Shown here: positions 11,876 through 23,503 of the stretch, piece after piece
Layout: each line of letters opens with the position of its first letter
Position numbering within the stretch: position 1 is the stretch's first letter
Source: Erodium maritimum
Lineage: Eukaryota > Streptophyta > Magnoliopsida > Geraniales > Geraniaceae
Direction of reading: 5' to 3'
Length of the DNA: 64,000 nucleotides
Assembly: GCA_963921825.1 (NCBI GenBank)
Contig: OY997592.1
Coordinates: 27,693,730-27,757,729, forward strand
Translations under genes and position numbers: made by a program
Notes under the pieces: generated by a model
Seen by the model: the letters and a program-made list of their open reading frames with translations, nothing else
The model's database searches: none
Told to the model about the DNA's origin: nothing

Positions 11876-13489
11876 ACTAATGAGATTGGTGAAGTATTGA
11901 GCCCATGGGCCGATTTCCCAAAAGACACTTGTTAGTCTTAGTGCCCGTAGTTCAATCCTAAATGTCCAAATATATATATCACCGTTAGCAATAAAATTAA
12001 AGAGCGACTATATCGATGTGTGCTCTGATTTATGCCCACCATGCGAATAGAACCATAGATCGAGATAGATCACACTCGATGGGTCCCTAGTCAACAAAGC
12101 TTCACTAGAAGCGACTAGTATGAAAGATGGCTCTTTATGGCTTACGTTCTGTTAGTCATTGGAATGGGATTCCGAAGTCTGATCATATATATCATGTGGG
12201 ACATGATATTGGACGACCCACCCGGAATATGTTCGATAGATTAAGTCATGAGCATATCCAGTGTCGTAGCTTGTCATCTATCCTTAGACCAAGGAGTCTT
12301 TGTGATGGCTATGTAGTCAACAACTGAGTTTGACCTGAGCCTAATGTTGTCCGTAACAGGGCTTCCATAACGGCCAGGATTGGCTTGGGGACAGGCTACA
12401 TGAGTGACACGAAAGACAACTAAGGAATTTATCCCTCATACTGAGGTATGGGAAAGATATCGGTTCCCGGGCGCTTGATCGAGAGTGACTGGAAGAATAG
12501 CATGGCCATGCACATGATACTGGGTATCATATATTCAGTCATCTCACATATCAAGGAACAGTGATTGAGAATAATAAGGATGGCAACTGTAAGAACCGCC
12601 CCGGTCAATCCCGGTCGAACCGGTGAATTCTAAACAAATTTGACTTTCGGCCGGAAAAGTCAACCGTAGACTCAAGAAGTCATCCGGGACCTTTCCGGGG
12701 CCCAAAAAGCCTAGTCGTCATCATGGTTAGCTTAGTTGGGCCATTTCCTTCAGTTTGACTGTAATTTTGTAACGGTCAACTTTTAGTCTAACTCGGACTT
12801 TTTATCGACTTTTTCCGATTAAAATTGGACGGCTGGAATTTCATTAAAAGAAAGTGGATCCCATAATGCCACATGGCATTAGAGTCTTGGATGAGAAGAA
12901 AATGAGTTGAAATGACCTTTTGACCCTCCCTAAAGCTTTAAAGTGGATAGAACTTGAAAGGGCTCTTTGATCATTTGATTTTTAGGTCATTTAAGGCTAT
13001 TGTTGGACACAATTCAGCAATTCTCTCTTTGTTGCAGCTGAGATTTGATAGAAGGAGAGGAAGAGAGGAGCTCTTTGGCTTGAGCAAGAAGAAAGAAAGA
13101 AAAGAGAAGATTTTTGGCTCATCTCTCCACCATTTCACCTCCTAGAGCTTGCTAGCTTCATCTCCTACACATCCCAAAGGTATGGATGCTCTAAACTTCT
13201 CATTCCATCCACTTTGTAGTTTGGGTTTTGTGGGTTTTTGGCTTGAACTTGAAGAACTAGCTCTAATGGTTGTTGCTTGGAGAAGAAGTAGTGAAGTTGG
13301 GTTGTTTTGATTGTGTTTTGGATGAAGCTTTGATGAACCCATTGAGGGTGTTGATGTTTGGGGACTTTTGATGGTTATTTTGGAGTTGTTTGGAGATGGA
13401 ATTGGAGTTTTGGGTGTGATTTTCGTGGAATCCGAATTAGGGAAGAAGAAGGAGGGTCTGTTCTGGACTAATACGGAACGAGGCATGGA

Positions 13490-13715
13490 GAGGGTCTCAT
13501 TCCGGCCCTCTGAGTGGCACGGAACGGGCCACATTCTGGCCCTCTGAGTGGCACGGAAAGGGCCACATTCCGGCCCTCTAGGTGGCACGGAACGGGCCAC
13601 ATTCCGGCCCTCTGAGTTGCACGGAACGGGCCACATTCCGGCCCTCTAAGTGGCATGGAATGGGTCACATTCCGACCCTCTGAGTGGGATGGAATGGGTC
13701 CCATTTCGGGTCAGA
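13490..13715. repeat. 40-bp minisatellite in the gypsy solo LTR
   Basis: About five to six copies of a unit near ggccctctgagtggcacgga followed by acgggccacattcc. It lies just after a conserved gaaggagggtctgttctgga anchor. Related LTRs carry different repeats at this position. Confidence 0.85.
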
Positions 13716-14651
13716 CCTCCAGAACCAAAACCCTTCCTTTTGAGGCCTTTTCGATTCCTAAATCATTCCTTTGACTTTGTTTCTACTATTTGGAGGCTTT
13801 TATGTGTCTTTGGTTGAGGACCGCTCCGTTGGATTACTAACTTTGGTATTTTTGTGGTCCAAGACCGTGAGCTCGAGCTCAAGAGGAGGAAAGGCCTTGG
13901 ACCCGATCTAGAGAGACGAAGATCACTCCGGAACCCGTGTGAAGAACGGAGGAGAGACTAACCGGCTTTACAGCAGTGTTTTAGAGGAAGACCACAAGGT
14001 AGGGAAAATCCTAACTACTTGAGTATTTCATTACTAGTTTGCCTATTAGGTTAATAAAATCGGAAAGGTCCTAGAATTGCATATAGGATGCGAATAACTA
14101 GAATAATCGTCTTTCAATTACTAATAACCGGATGTGTCTAGAATGCATGCTTAGGATGAGAATAACTAGTGTAACTCGCTTTCAATACTTGGGAATTGTA
14201 TTACTGGTAGAGAGGTCGTGATGAGCCCTCGGATTAGTTGTTGTGTTAGGTTCACATGCTTGATTGCTTAAATTGGATAAGTTAAGAGTCTAACGAAACT
14301 AGCTAAATCGTATGTTTGATTGATTGATTGATTGAATGTTTACATGATTGGTTGATTGATTGAATGTTTAATGATTGAATGCTTGAACGGATGATCGAGT
14401 ATGACTGATTGTGCCCAACGGTACGATCAGGTGATCGATGGACCGATGGTTCGTGACAGGTAAGTATGACGGTAAGTGTAATTGTGGGTATGAATCCCGT
14501 GTGTGTGTATTGATGAACGTGTGTACTTCTAAGTTTGAGGATTAAGTGAACATCTTTGGTGTGTTGTGGTGAAAGTACGATTCGATAAGTTATCATGTGT
14601 TTCCCTTATTCTTATTCTTAAAATAATTGATTGTTCGGTATGGTACTTACA

Positions 14652-14666
14652 CCGGGGGGGGGGGTA
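14652..14666. repeat. Poly-G run
   Basis: An unbroken run of about 13 G follows tacacc. It is probably length-variable. Confidence 0.8.
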
Positions 14667-14699
14667 ATCCGGTTGTGTTATGGTCGTTAGTGGTTGGCA

Positions 14700-14870
14700 G
14701 ATCCTGCGGAATATTGGTTGATTATTGGAGCCTGAGGGCATCGGTTATTGGATACTACGGGGATTGATTATTAGAGCCTGAGGGCATCGATTATTGGATA
14801 CTACGGGGATTGATTATTGGAGCCTGAGGGCATTGGTTATTGGACCCTACGGGGCAGTTGGATGGATTAC
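14700..14870. repeat. Second tandem repeat of the gypsy solo LTR
   Basis: About three copies of a unit of roughly 52 bp (ttattggagcctgagggcat and atactacgggga parts). The copy at 56575-56950 has a different, longer array at the matching place. Confidence 0.75.
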
Positions 14871-16467
14871 CCTGTGAGAATTGGTTACCGGTGGTTTCAC
14901 CCAAGTGTATGCATCATGTGGGAGCACTACCTTGGTTCCCTATGACATATGGTTCTTTGGAGGCATTTCCGAGAATCCTGACGATGAGCGTCCCTATAGG
15001 ATGGTTTCCGGTGCCCCGATGTATGTGCCTCCTCTGGACCGAGGGAAAATCTGATATGATATGGGTACTCTGGTGGATCGGAATATGGGAACCGATGTGA
15101 CACCAGAATCTATCCGTGGATCGGAGGCTTGAGAAAGCAAGTGGTTGTGTGACATTATTTACTCCCATTTTAGTAGCTACGATTCGTTTATAGTATTTTC
15201 ATGGACTCTTCTAAGGATACTGTTATCTTTGAGAAAACGATACTATTTTATTTACACTAAATCCATAGTATTTCATTGGTTAATAGTATATATTTTTTCC
15301 CGACTGTGATGCCATTCTCTTTTATTATAGTGTTCTCCATTTATCCTTCGGGAAGTTATCGTTAGTCTTGAGAATACGTTATGGTTCTTGTTACTTTTTA
15401 TATGTGTATTACATCTTTTGGTCTAAAGATATTAAGTGATTTTGGGACATCGGACTAAAACAGTTTGATTAATAAAATTGGAGACTAACGTTGTTACGAT
15501 TTTCCCTACTGAGCGTAAGCTCACCCCTTCTTGTTTATTTATTGTGTGTACAGGCGTACTTGAGATCTGGGGAATTCAAGGCTCGGGAGCTTCTGGATGT
15601 CTGGAGGGTTGTATTAGAGACGTGTTGGTCCACATTGTTGAACTTTATTTATCTTATGTTACTCTTCGAATTTTGACTTTATATTTAGAATTTTGGATCG
15701 AATTATTTGAGAACTATCTTGGAACTCGTTTCAGCTTTAAAGGAGTTTATTACTGCTTTACTACTGTTATCTCCTTTATTTCGAGTCACGTCTCGAGTCC
15801 GGCCAAAACCGGATTTGGGGCGTGACAACAACTCTATGCCTTATCTCAATCAGGATATCGGAGATAAAAGGATAGTGACATAGACGACGGAAAGGTTAGA
15901 ATCGACAGGGTCGATTCGTTATGTAGTGTCAGGAAATACTAAAGTATAATTAGTTGCCACTTAAATAGGATCAAGTAAAATGGGATTTTACGTTGATCTA
16001 TTGACATGCATTAACCTAAGGGTCACACTGGAGGGTGAAACTCATTGACACATTTATGGAGACTGGCCAAAATGGAGTTGTCTCGGGACATGAGCAAAAC
16101 TGGGTTTTGGGTCATGTGCTCGTAAGTGAATAGGACTTTACGGATCAAGACAAGGCATTAATTCTCGGAAAATGTTGGACACTTCTGGTATGGAAGGCTT
16201 GAAGGCGATGAGCGAATCACGAGACCTCGTTGGAAATGACCACGGACCATGTTCCAAGAGGCCCATGACAGGCCCATGCAACCAAGGCCCATGGAACTAA
16301 TTAATCAAGTCTTGATTAATTAGTACTAAGTAAGAAAGACAAGGATTAAGGTGTTGGTGATTCACCTCCTAACCCCATCTTGTCTAGCCATACTTTGTCC
16401 TATTTAGACCTTACTTTTCACCATACTTGTCCTATGCTTTTAGTTTGACAAGTATGGGGTTTGTTAT

Positions 16468-16613
16468 GTATGGCATGAACTGCCAGCGAGAAGATCCTCG
16501 CCAGCGGACCTCGCCAGCGACGTCCCCGCCAGCTCCCAGCCACCTCCCCGCCAGCTCCTCTCCAGCGTTTTCTCCCCGCCAGCGCCATAACGCCTCCGAC
16601 TGTGGATGCTCTA
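16468..16613. mobile_element. GC-rich insert in copia-B LTR, possible MITE remnant
   Basis: A block rich in cgccagc repeats ends gactgtggatgctc followed by taa. It also occurs in the copia-B 3' LTR (about 24718-24881) but not in the copia-C LTRs, where tgttatgtttaag is continuous. The right edge resembles the gagcatccacag terminus plus TAA target of some dicot Harbinger MITEs. The left end does not show the matching terminus, so the identity is uncertain. Confidence 0.4.
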
Positions 16614-16965
16614 AGTCATCTTTTTTCAACATATCAAATACAAGACAAGAATAGGAAACACAATTTTCTCTACCTCCCCTCCCCAATTTCGGCCAAGGCA
16701 AGTTTTCATCTCCATTTTGTGTTCTTGAGTCCTCAAAGATAAGAACTACGTGGCTTTGATTCTCATGTAGATATGTAGGCGTCTTAGAGACTCAAGCCAA
16801 ATCATTCGTTAGCCGGTGTTCTTGTTTTGGTAAGAGATAGTGCTGATTTTTTCTCTTGTGAATCCATTCTTTGTTAGTTGTTTCATGGTTTTAATCGTTT
16901 CTTGGTTTTCATTGATTTCCCGCTGCGAGTTGGTTAATCTCCAACCCTACCTCGAGCCCCAACAG

Positions 16966-16977
16966 TGGCATCAGAGC
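16966..16977 (+). other. Primer-binding site of copia-B (one base changed)
   Basis: TGGCATCAGAGC, one transition away from the TGGTATCAGAGC of copia-C, lies directly after the LTR. Confidence 0.85.
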
Positions 16978-19900
16978 CGTGCTACCTTCGGGATTCACAA
17001 GACGGTGTTGAAAGTTTCGGTTTTGACATGTTACTTTGCCAAATTGTTTGATTACATATTTTAAATTCTTGTTTATGGATTTAATGCATGGAAAATGAGT
17101 TTTTGGTAATTATTTCAAATCTGGAAATTTTGAAAAAAAAAATTGATTTTCGGGTCTAGGTAGCGGGACTCTCGAGGAGCCGAAACCGGGACCGAACGGG
17201 GCTCCGTTGGACGGAGCTAGGCCGAGCATGACCATTGGATGGTTTATATGCTAAAGCTAAACCGTTTTGTTAGTTATGACGAGTTTGGAACCGTCAGGAC
17301 GAACTCGAAAATCAAATGTTCAAAAGTTTCATTTTTGAACGGTTTCGATAAACTGAGCATCAAAAAATTTCGAAACTTGGCTATTAATTAAAATCGGAAA
17401 ATCACATGATGTTTGATAACATGCTTCTTTGATAACACGATGTGTGATGTGATGTTGGCATGGTGTACATAATAGCCCCGAGCTCGTTTTAATTATTTAT
17501 CGCTTTTCACGGCCTGCGAGCCGTTAGAGTTAGCGTGTAATTATTCTTTCAAGGCGTGGTCGTCGAACCACTTATTTGTAATATTTATTTACTCCCGACC
17601 TGCGAGTCGTGTATTAAATTGTAATATTTTACTCAAGACGAAGAAAGGGCGAAAAGGTCATTTGGTGGCTTTTTGGGTGTTGACATCGACTTGGAGTTGG
17701 TGGAGCTCAAGAAGCTAGTGCGAGTTAGTTTAGGGGGCTATTATGTGCACATTTATCACTTTATGCTTGGTTTAGTTTATGCATGATTAATTTTATGTGT
17801 TTCAGAATTGCATGCTTAACTTTATTTACCAAGCATATCACCTCACATGAAAAGATAAAATTAGAATTTTAATCCTTGTGTGTGGAATCGTTATTACATT
17901 GGATGTAGTTGACGGGTTCAAAGGAAGAATTACATTGGATGTAATTTGAGGCTGTTGGGTCTCGATGGAGGGTATGAACACATACTTGCAACGGAAATAA
18001 CCATGCCAAAGAACACTACCAAATATTAGATACACAAGAGAATAAACAATATGGATGTTTCCTTACCAATTAGTTCAAGAAAAGGAAGAGAACACGAAAG
18101 AAACGATGATCGGCTTGAGTCTCCAAGACGCCTACGTATCCAATTGGAATCAAAGCCACGGAGTTCTTCTTTAGATGACTCAACAACACAACAAGATGGA
18201 AAACTGATGCCAAACCCGAAATTGTAGGGAGAGAGGGAGAGAAAATGTGTTTCCTATTCTTGTCTTCTGTTTGTTATGTTGAAAAAAGATGAGTAAAACA
18301 TAACAAACCACATACTTGTCCAACTATAGGCATGGGACAAGTAAGGTGACAAGTAAGGTGTAAATAGGACAAAGTATGGCTAGACAAGATGGGGTTAGGT
18401 GGTGAATCACCAACACCTTAATCCTTGTCATGCTTACTTAGTACTAATTAATAAAGACTTGATTAATTAGTTCCATGGGCCTTGGTTGCATGGGCCTTTC
18501 ATGGGCCTCTTGGAACATGGCCGGTTTAAAAAATTCCAACGAGGTCTCGTGATTCGCTCATCGCCTCCAAGCCTTCCATACCGGAAATGTCCAACATTAT
18601 CCGACGCGATCAATCCCAAGACTCCAAGCCTTGTCTCAATCCGTAAAGTCCTATTCACTTACGGGCACATGACCCAAAACCCAATTTTTGTCATGTCCCG
18701 AGACAACTCCCTTTTGGCCATTCTCCATAAATGTGTCAATGAGTTTCACCCTTCGGTGTGACCCTTAGGTTTATGCATGTCAATAGATCAACGTAAAATC
18801 CCATTTTACTTGATCCTATTTAAGTGGCAACTAACGAGACTTTAGTATTGCCTGACACTGCATAACGAATCAACCATGTCGATTCTAACATTACCATCGT
18901 CACTGTCATTATCCTTTTATCTCAGATCTCCTGATTGAGATAAGACATAGAGTCGTCATCCTTATTATTCTCAATCAATGTTCCTTGATATGTGAGATGA
19001 CTGAATATATGATACCTAGTATCATGTGAATGGCCATGCTATTTTTTCAGTATCTCTCGATCAAGCGGCCGAGAATCGATATCTTTCTCATGCCGTAGTA
19101 TGAGGGATAAATCCCTTAGCCATCTTTCGTGTCACTCATGCAGTCTGTCCCCAAGCGAATCCTTGCCGTTATGGAAGCCTTGTTACGGGTAACGTTAGGC
19201 TCAGGTCAAACTTAATTGTTTACTGCATAGTGATCACAAAGACTCCTTGGTCTAATGATACATGACCAGCTACGACAATGAATATGCTCATGACTTGATC
19301 TATAGAACATATTCATGTTGGGTCGTCTAATATCATGTCCCACATGATATCTATGATCAGACTCTAGAATCTCATTCCAATGACTAACAGAACGTAAGCC
19401 ATGAAGAGACATCTTTCATACTAGTCGCTTCTAGTGAAGCTTTGTTGACTAGGGACCCATCGAGTGTGATCAATCTCGATCTATGGTTCTATTCGCATGG
19501 TGGGCATATATCAGAACACACATCTATATATTAGTCCAACACATAAGTAATATAAAGCCTCTTTAATCTTATTGTTAATGATGATATATACATTTGGACA
19601 TTTATGATTGAACTACGGGCAATAAAACTAACAGGGGCATCATTGCATTTGGAATGTAGTTGATGTGCTCATCGCATCTACGATGTGCCAAAATTTTGAA
19701 CACAACCAGACAAGTAAAAACGAGTCATGTCCAATACCTCCGAATTATCAACACCTTACAACCTCTCCGTCCTATGGGTGTCGTGCGCATTAGCGGAGCA
19801 TCCAATGGAAAGCGGGGTAGTAGGTTTGGATGACAATTGTGGGTGTCGTGTGCATTAGCGGAGCACCTACATAGTGACGGGCCATAGTTGAAAATTGGTG

Positions 19901-20180
19901 GACCCGACTACGATTCTAAGCATGAGGTTGAGCTAGGGTAACAGATAGGGTAAGCCGTGTACATAAGTACATACCCTAGCCAAGAGTCACCTTGGATGTG
20001 ATTGGATGGAGTCCTACCTACATATCTCGATTAAGTGGTGAGCATTAGTTCAGCTTAATCGAGTGAATCAAGGATCTTGGTTTCAGATTCTAAAGGTTTA
20101 GAATCGATTGTTGGTGTTTAAGCTTGATCTTCATAAAATTTATTCAGTTTACTAATTGAATTTTATCTGTTGTAGATCAA
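16978..20180 (+). other. copia-B untranslated leader, interrupted by a solo LTR
   Basis: About 1.5 kb of non-coding sequence separates primer site and gag once the solo LTR (17953-19633) is removed. It matches the leader of copia-C at 49464-50921 and keeps the doubled tgtcgtgYgcattagcggagc motif (about 19788 and 19847). Confidence 0.8.
17953..19633 (-). mobile_element. copia solo LTR, minus strand, in copia-B leader
   Basis: Reads TGTTGGGTCTCG to ACTAACA, the reverse complement of the copia-B/C LTR, flanked by gaggc (17948-17952) and ggggc (19634-19638), a TSD with one mismatch. Length is 1681 bp. Its first 200 bp differ strongly from the copia-C LTR, so it is a sub-family variant. Confidence 0.88.
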
Positions 20181-21850
20181 ATGGCAAATTCAGCAAACAT
20201 TAATAGTTTGTCATTAAAAACCATTCTTGACAATGTCAAGCTAAATGGGACAAACTATTTGGACTGGTACAGAATTTTGAGGATAGTCCTCAATTCTGAA
20301 CGCAAAGAATATGTCCTTGACAAGGCTGTCTCTAAGACCATATCAGTGTTACATGAAGTGTCATTAACTGCTGAGAAGAATATATCAGGGATCTGGGTGT
20401 TGGGTCTCGAGGTAGAGTTGGAGATGAACCAACTCGCAGTGGAAAATCAATGAAAACCAAGGGACCATTAAAACCATGAAACAACTAACAAAGAATGGAT
20501 TCACAAGATTTCCATACCGGAAATGTCCAACATTATCCGACGCGATCAATCCCAAGACTCCAAGCCTTGTCTTGATCCGTAAAGTCCTATTCACTTACGG
20601 GCACATGACCCAAAACCTAGTTTTGCTCAGGTCCCGAGACAACTCCCTTTTGGCCAGTCTCCATAAATGTGTCAATGAGTTTCACCCTCCGGTGTGACCC
20701 TTAGGTTTATGCATGTCAATAGATCAACGTAAAATCCCACTTTACTTGATCTTATTTAAGTGGCAACTAACGAGACTTTAGTATTTCCTGACACTACATA
20801 ACGAATCGACCCTGTCGATTCTAACCTTTTATCTCCGATATCCTGATAAAGATAAGGCATAGAGCTGTCATCCTTATTATTCTCAATCACTGTTCCTTGA
20901 TATGTGAGATGACTGAATATATGACACCCAGTATCATGTGCATGGCCATGCTATTCTTCTAGTCACTCTCGATCAAGCGGCCGAGAACCGATATCTTTCC
21001 CATACCTCAGTATGAGGGATAAATCCCTTAGCCGTCTTTCGTGTCACTGGTGTAGCCCGTCCCCAAGCCAATCCTGGCCGTTATGGAAGCCCTGTTACGG
21101 ACAACGTTAGGCTCAGGTCAAACTCAGTTGTTGACTACATAGCCATCACAAAGACTCCTAGGTCTAAGGATACATGACAAGCTACGACACTGGATATGTT
21201 CATGACTTAATCTATTGTACATATTTAGGGCGGGTCGTCCAATATCATGTCCCACATGATATCTATGATATGACTCCGGAATCCCATTCCAATGACTAAC
21301 TGAACGTAAGCCATAAAGAGCCATCTGTCATACTAGTCGCTTCTAGTGAAGATTTCTTGACTAGAGACCCATCGAGTGTGATCTATCTCGATCTATGGTT
21401 CTATTCGCATTGTGGGAATAGATCAGAGCACACATCGATATATTACTCCAACACATAAGTAATATAAAGCCGCTTTAATGTTATTGCTAACGATGATATA
21501 TACATTTGGACATTTAGGATTGAACTACGGGCATTAATGCTAACACTGGGATCCAAGGATATTCTGCTGTTCAACGAGGAATTGGAAGTGGCAAGGGCAG
21601 GGCCCATGCGCACTTGGCGGGAAAGATGAGACACCTGAGAATATCTACTTCTACTGCCAACAGCCTGGTCATTGGAACCGGTATTACAGGAAGTTCACGG
21701 TTGATCTGAAGAAGGGCAGTGGGACTGCGCCTTCATTAGATAGCCTTGATGATCTAAATAAGGGCAGTAGGATTGCGCCTTCATCGGGAAACCTGGATGA
21801 TCTAAGGAAGGGCGGTGGGACTGTGCCTTCATCCGATATTAATTATATAG
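20181..21850 (+). pseudogene. copia-B gag and protease relic
   Basis: Gag starts MANSANINSLSLKTIL and goes to NISGIW, where a solo LTR (20398-21545) interrupts it. After the insertion it resumes in a region that already lacks the central capsid part, exactly as in copia-C. The knuckle at about 21650 reads YFYCQQPGHWNRYY and has lost two of its metal-binding cysteines. Three 16-residue repeats (DLKKGSGTAPS type) follow. The protease region reads WVLDTRTES, without the DTG active-site triplet. Confidence 0.85.
20398..21545 (-). mobile_element. copia solo LTR, internally deleted, in copia-B gag
   Basis: Flanked by a perfect CTGGG duplication (20393-20397 and 21546-21550). Runs TGTTGGGTCTCGAGG to GCTAACA on the plus strand, i.e. 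minus orientation. At 1148 bp it lacks about 540 bp of the usual LTR; the junction is near 20509 (ggattcacaag joined to atttccata). Confidence 0.9.
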
Positions 21851-23503
21851 AGCTACATCTCTCTACTTCCAAAGATTCATGGGTACTAGATACCAGGACT
21901 GAATCTCCCACATGTACTAACGTATAGTGGCTGAAAGTTGGAGAGGTTTGGAAAGCACAAAGTGGACATCAGAGTTGTGGCGACTGTTGTAGGATCCATA
22001 AGTCTTGCTTTGCCAAGAGGCCTAGTTTTGTGCTACATATTGTATATTGCATGCCTACTTTTAGTGGGAAAATTATATTCGTGTCCATGTTAGACAAGGA
22101 AGGATATAACTTTTATTTTCAATATTCTATGCAATGATATGTTTTATGTTAGTGCTAAAATGTTGGAGGATTGTACATATTAGATATGAGTAACAATGCC
22201 TCAAGCTCTATTTATAACGTTAATGCCAAGAGGTCTACATCCGATGATTTAAACCGAAACTCTTATAAGGCACTGTCATTAGGGTTGTATACACAAAAAT
22301 GCATATCAGCACTTCGGAAGTGCGGACTTTTAAGTCCTTTCGAATTTCATTCGATTGATAGGTGCGAGGCTTGTTTGATGGACAACATGACTAAAGCACC
22401 CTTCATCGGTTGCGGTGAAAGGACATGTGAGTTATAGGGGCTAATACACTCGGGTGTGTGTAGACCAATAAGTTCGCTTGCCAGGAGGGGTTTTAGCTAC
22501 TTTATCACATTTACTGTTGATTACAGTAAATATGGTTATGTCTATTCGATGAGACATAAGTCTGAAACTTTTGATAAATTCAAAGTGCTCGAGACTGAAG
22601 TAGAAAACCGGCTCAGGAAAAGTATTAAGAACTCTTCGATTGGATCGAGGTGGGAAATAGTTAAACATAGAGTTTTTAGATCATTTGGTGGAGAGCGGGA
22701 TTTTTTCAAAATGGACTCCTCCCAGAACACCGTAGTTGAATGTTGTGTCAGAGCGGAGAAATCGGACTTTATTGGATATGGTCCGATCCATGATCAGTTG
22801 GACTGATCTCCAAATCTGTTTCTGGGGTTATGCTTTAGAGACGACTGCATTCATAGTGAATCGGGCTCCGACGAAGGCTGTGGAAGGGACACCATTTTAG
22901 AAATTTCATGGAAAGATGTTCGCTTTGTCCTTCCTAAAGATTTGTGGTTGCGAGGCTTATGTGAAACAATTTGTTTCGACTAAGCTCGAACCAAGATTTG
23001 AGACATGCACCTTCGTGGGGTATCCCAAAGCAACAAGGGGATACTACTTCTACAAACCTAGTGAGAACATGGTGTTCGTAACTTGGGGTGTGGTCTTTAT
23101 GGAGAAGGAGTTTTTTTTTCAAAGACGTCATTGGGAGGACTGTGCGTCTCGAAGAAATTCAAGATGGTACAGATCCGTCTAAACCAATTGACAACCCAGT
23201 AGAAAGGGAGCCAGAGATTGTCGTAGAGTCAGATCAATTCCTGTTACAATTCTTGAAGGTCCAAGGCGATCTGAAAGGATCATTCGTGCACCTCAAGATA
23301 TGGTATCTGGAGGTGACAATGAAGTCATGGTGGATCACGATGATCTAGCCACCTTTCAGGAAGTCGTGGATGGTTCAAACTCCGAGTTATGGCTGGGAGC
23401 CATTAGGGAGGAAATGCAATCCATGTCGGACTACCGAGACTGTGAGCTGGTTGATCCTATCAATGGTGTGAGGACCATCGGATGCAAATGGATCTTCAAG
23501 GAA
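21850..23503 (+). pseudogene. copia-B GAG-pre-integrase, integrase and early RT relic
   Basis: Recognisable pieces in order are GAG-pre-integrase (GLYTQKCISALRKCG, then CEACLMDNMTKAPF), integrase core (FSYFITFTVDYSKYGYVY), the integrase C-terminal part (KICGCEAYVKQ, GYYFYKPSENMVFV) and the start of reverse transcriptase (LWLGAIREEMQSM, IGCKWIFK). Many frameshifts and stops separate them. After IGCKWIFKE the sequence jumps into LTR DNA, so RT and RNase H are absent. Confidence 0.85.

Larger units (their letters stand above)
12588..15827 (+). mobile_element. Ty3/gypsy solo LTR in the copia-B 5' LTR
   Basis: The block runs TGTAAGAACC to GGCGTGACA with no internal domain. It is flanked by gcaac (12583-12587) and acaac (15828-15832), a TSD with one mismatch. 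At 3.24 kb it is a long LTR, matching by ends and by many internal segments the LTRs of the gypsy element at 36376-58746. Loss of the element body by LTR-LTR recombination is the usual explanation. Confidence 0.9.
11930..16964 (+). repeat. 5' LTR of copia-B, split by a gypsy solo LTR
   Basis: Excluding the solo LTR and one TSD copy, about 1790 bp remain. It aligns along its length with the 1688-bp LTRs of copia-C but carries an extra GC-rich block at about 16468-16613. Short ORFs inside are chance frames repeated in every LTR copy. Confidence 0.88.

Noticed and set aside
12127..12327. 66-codon ORF recurring near 19212, 21124, 47984 and 54673
   Set aside because: Also a fixed part of the copia LTR, open by chance.
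13142..13704. Long minus-strand frames with repeated GPECGPFRATQRA-type peptides
   Set aside because: Translation of the 40-bp minisatellite in the solo LTR; unit length not a multiple of three overall and no start context.
18467..18761. ORF of about 90 codons recurring near 20476, 24254, 48635 and 55324
   Set aside because: All copies are the same segment of the copia LTR; recurrence reflects the repeat, not a gene.
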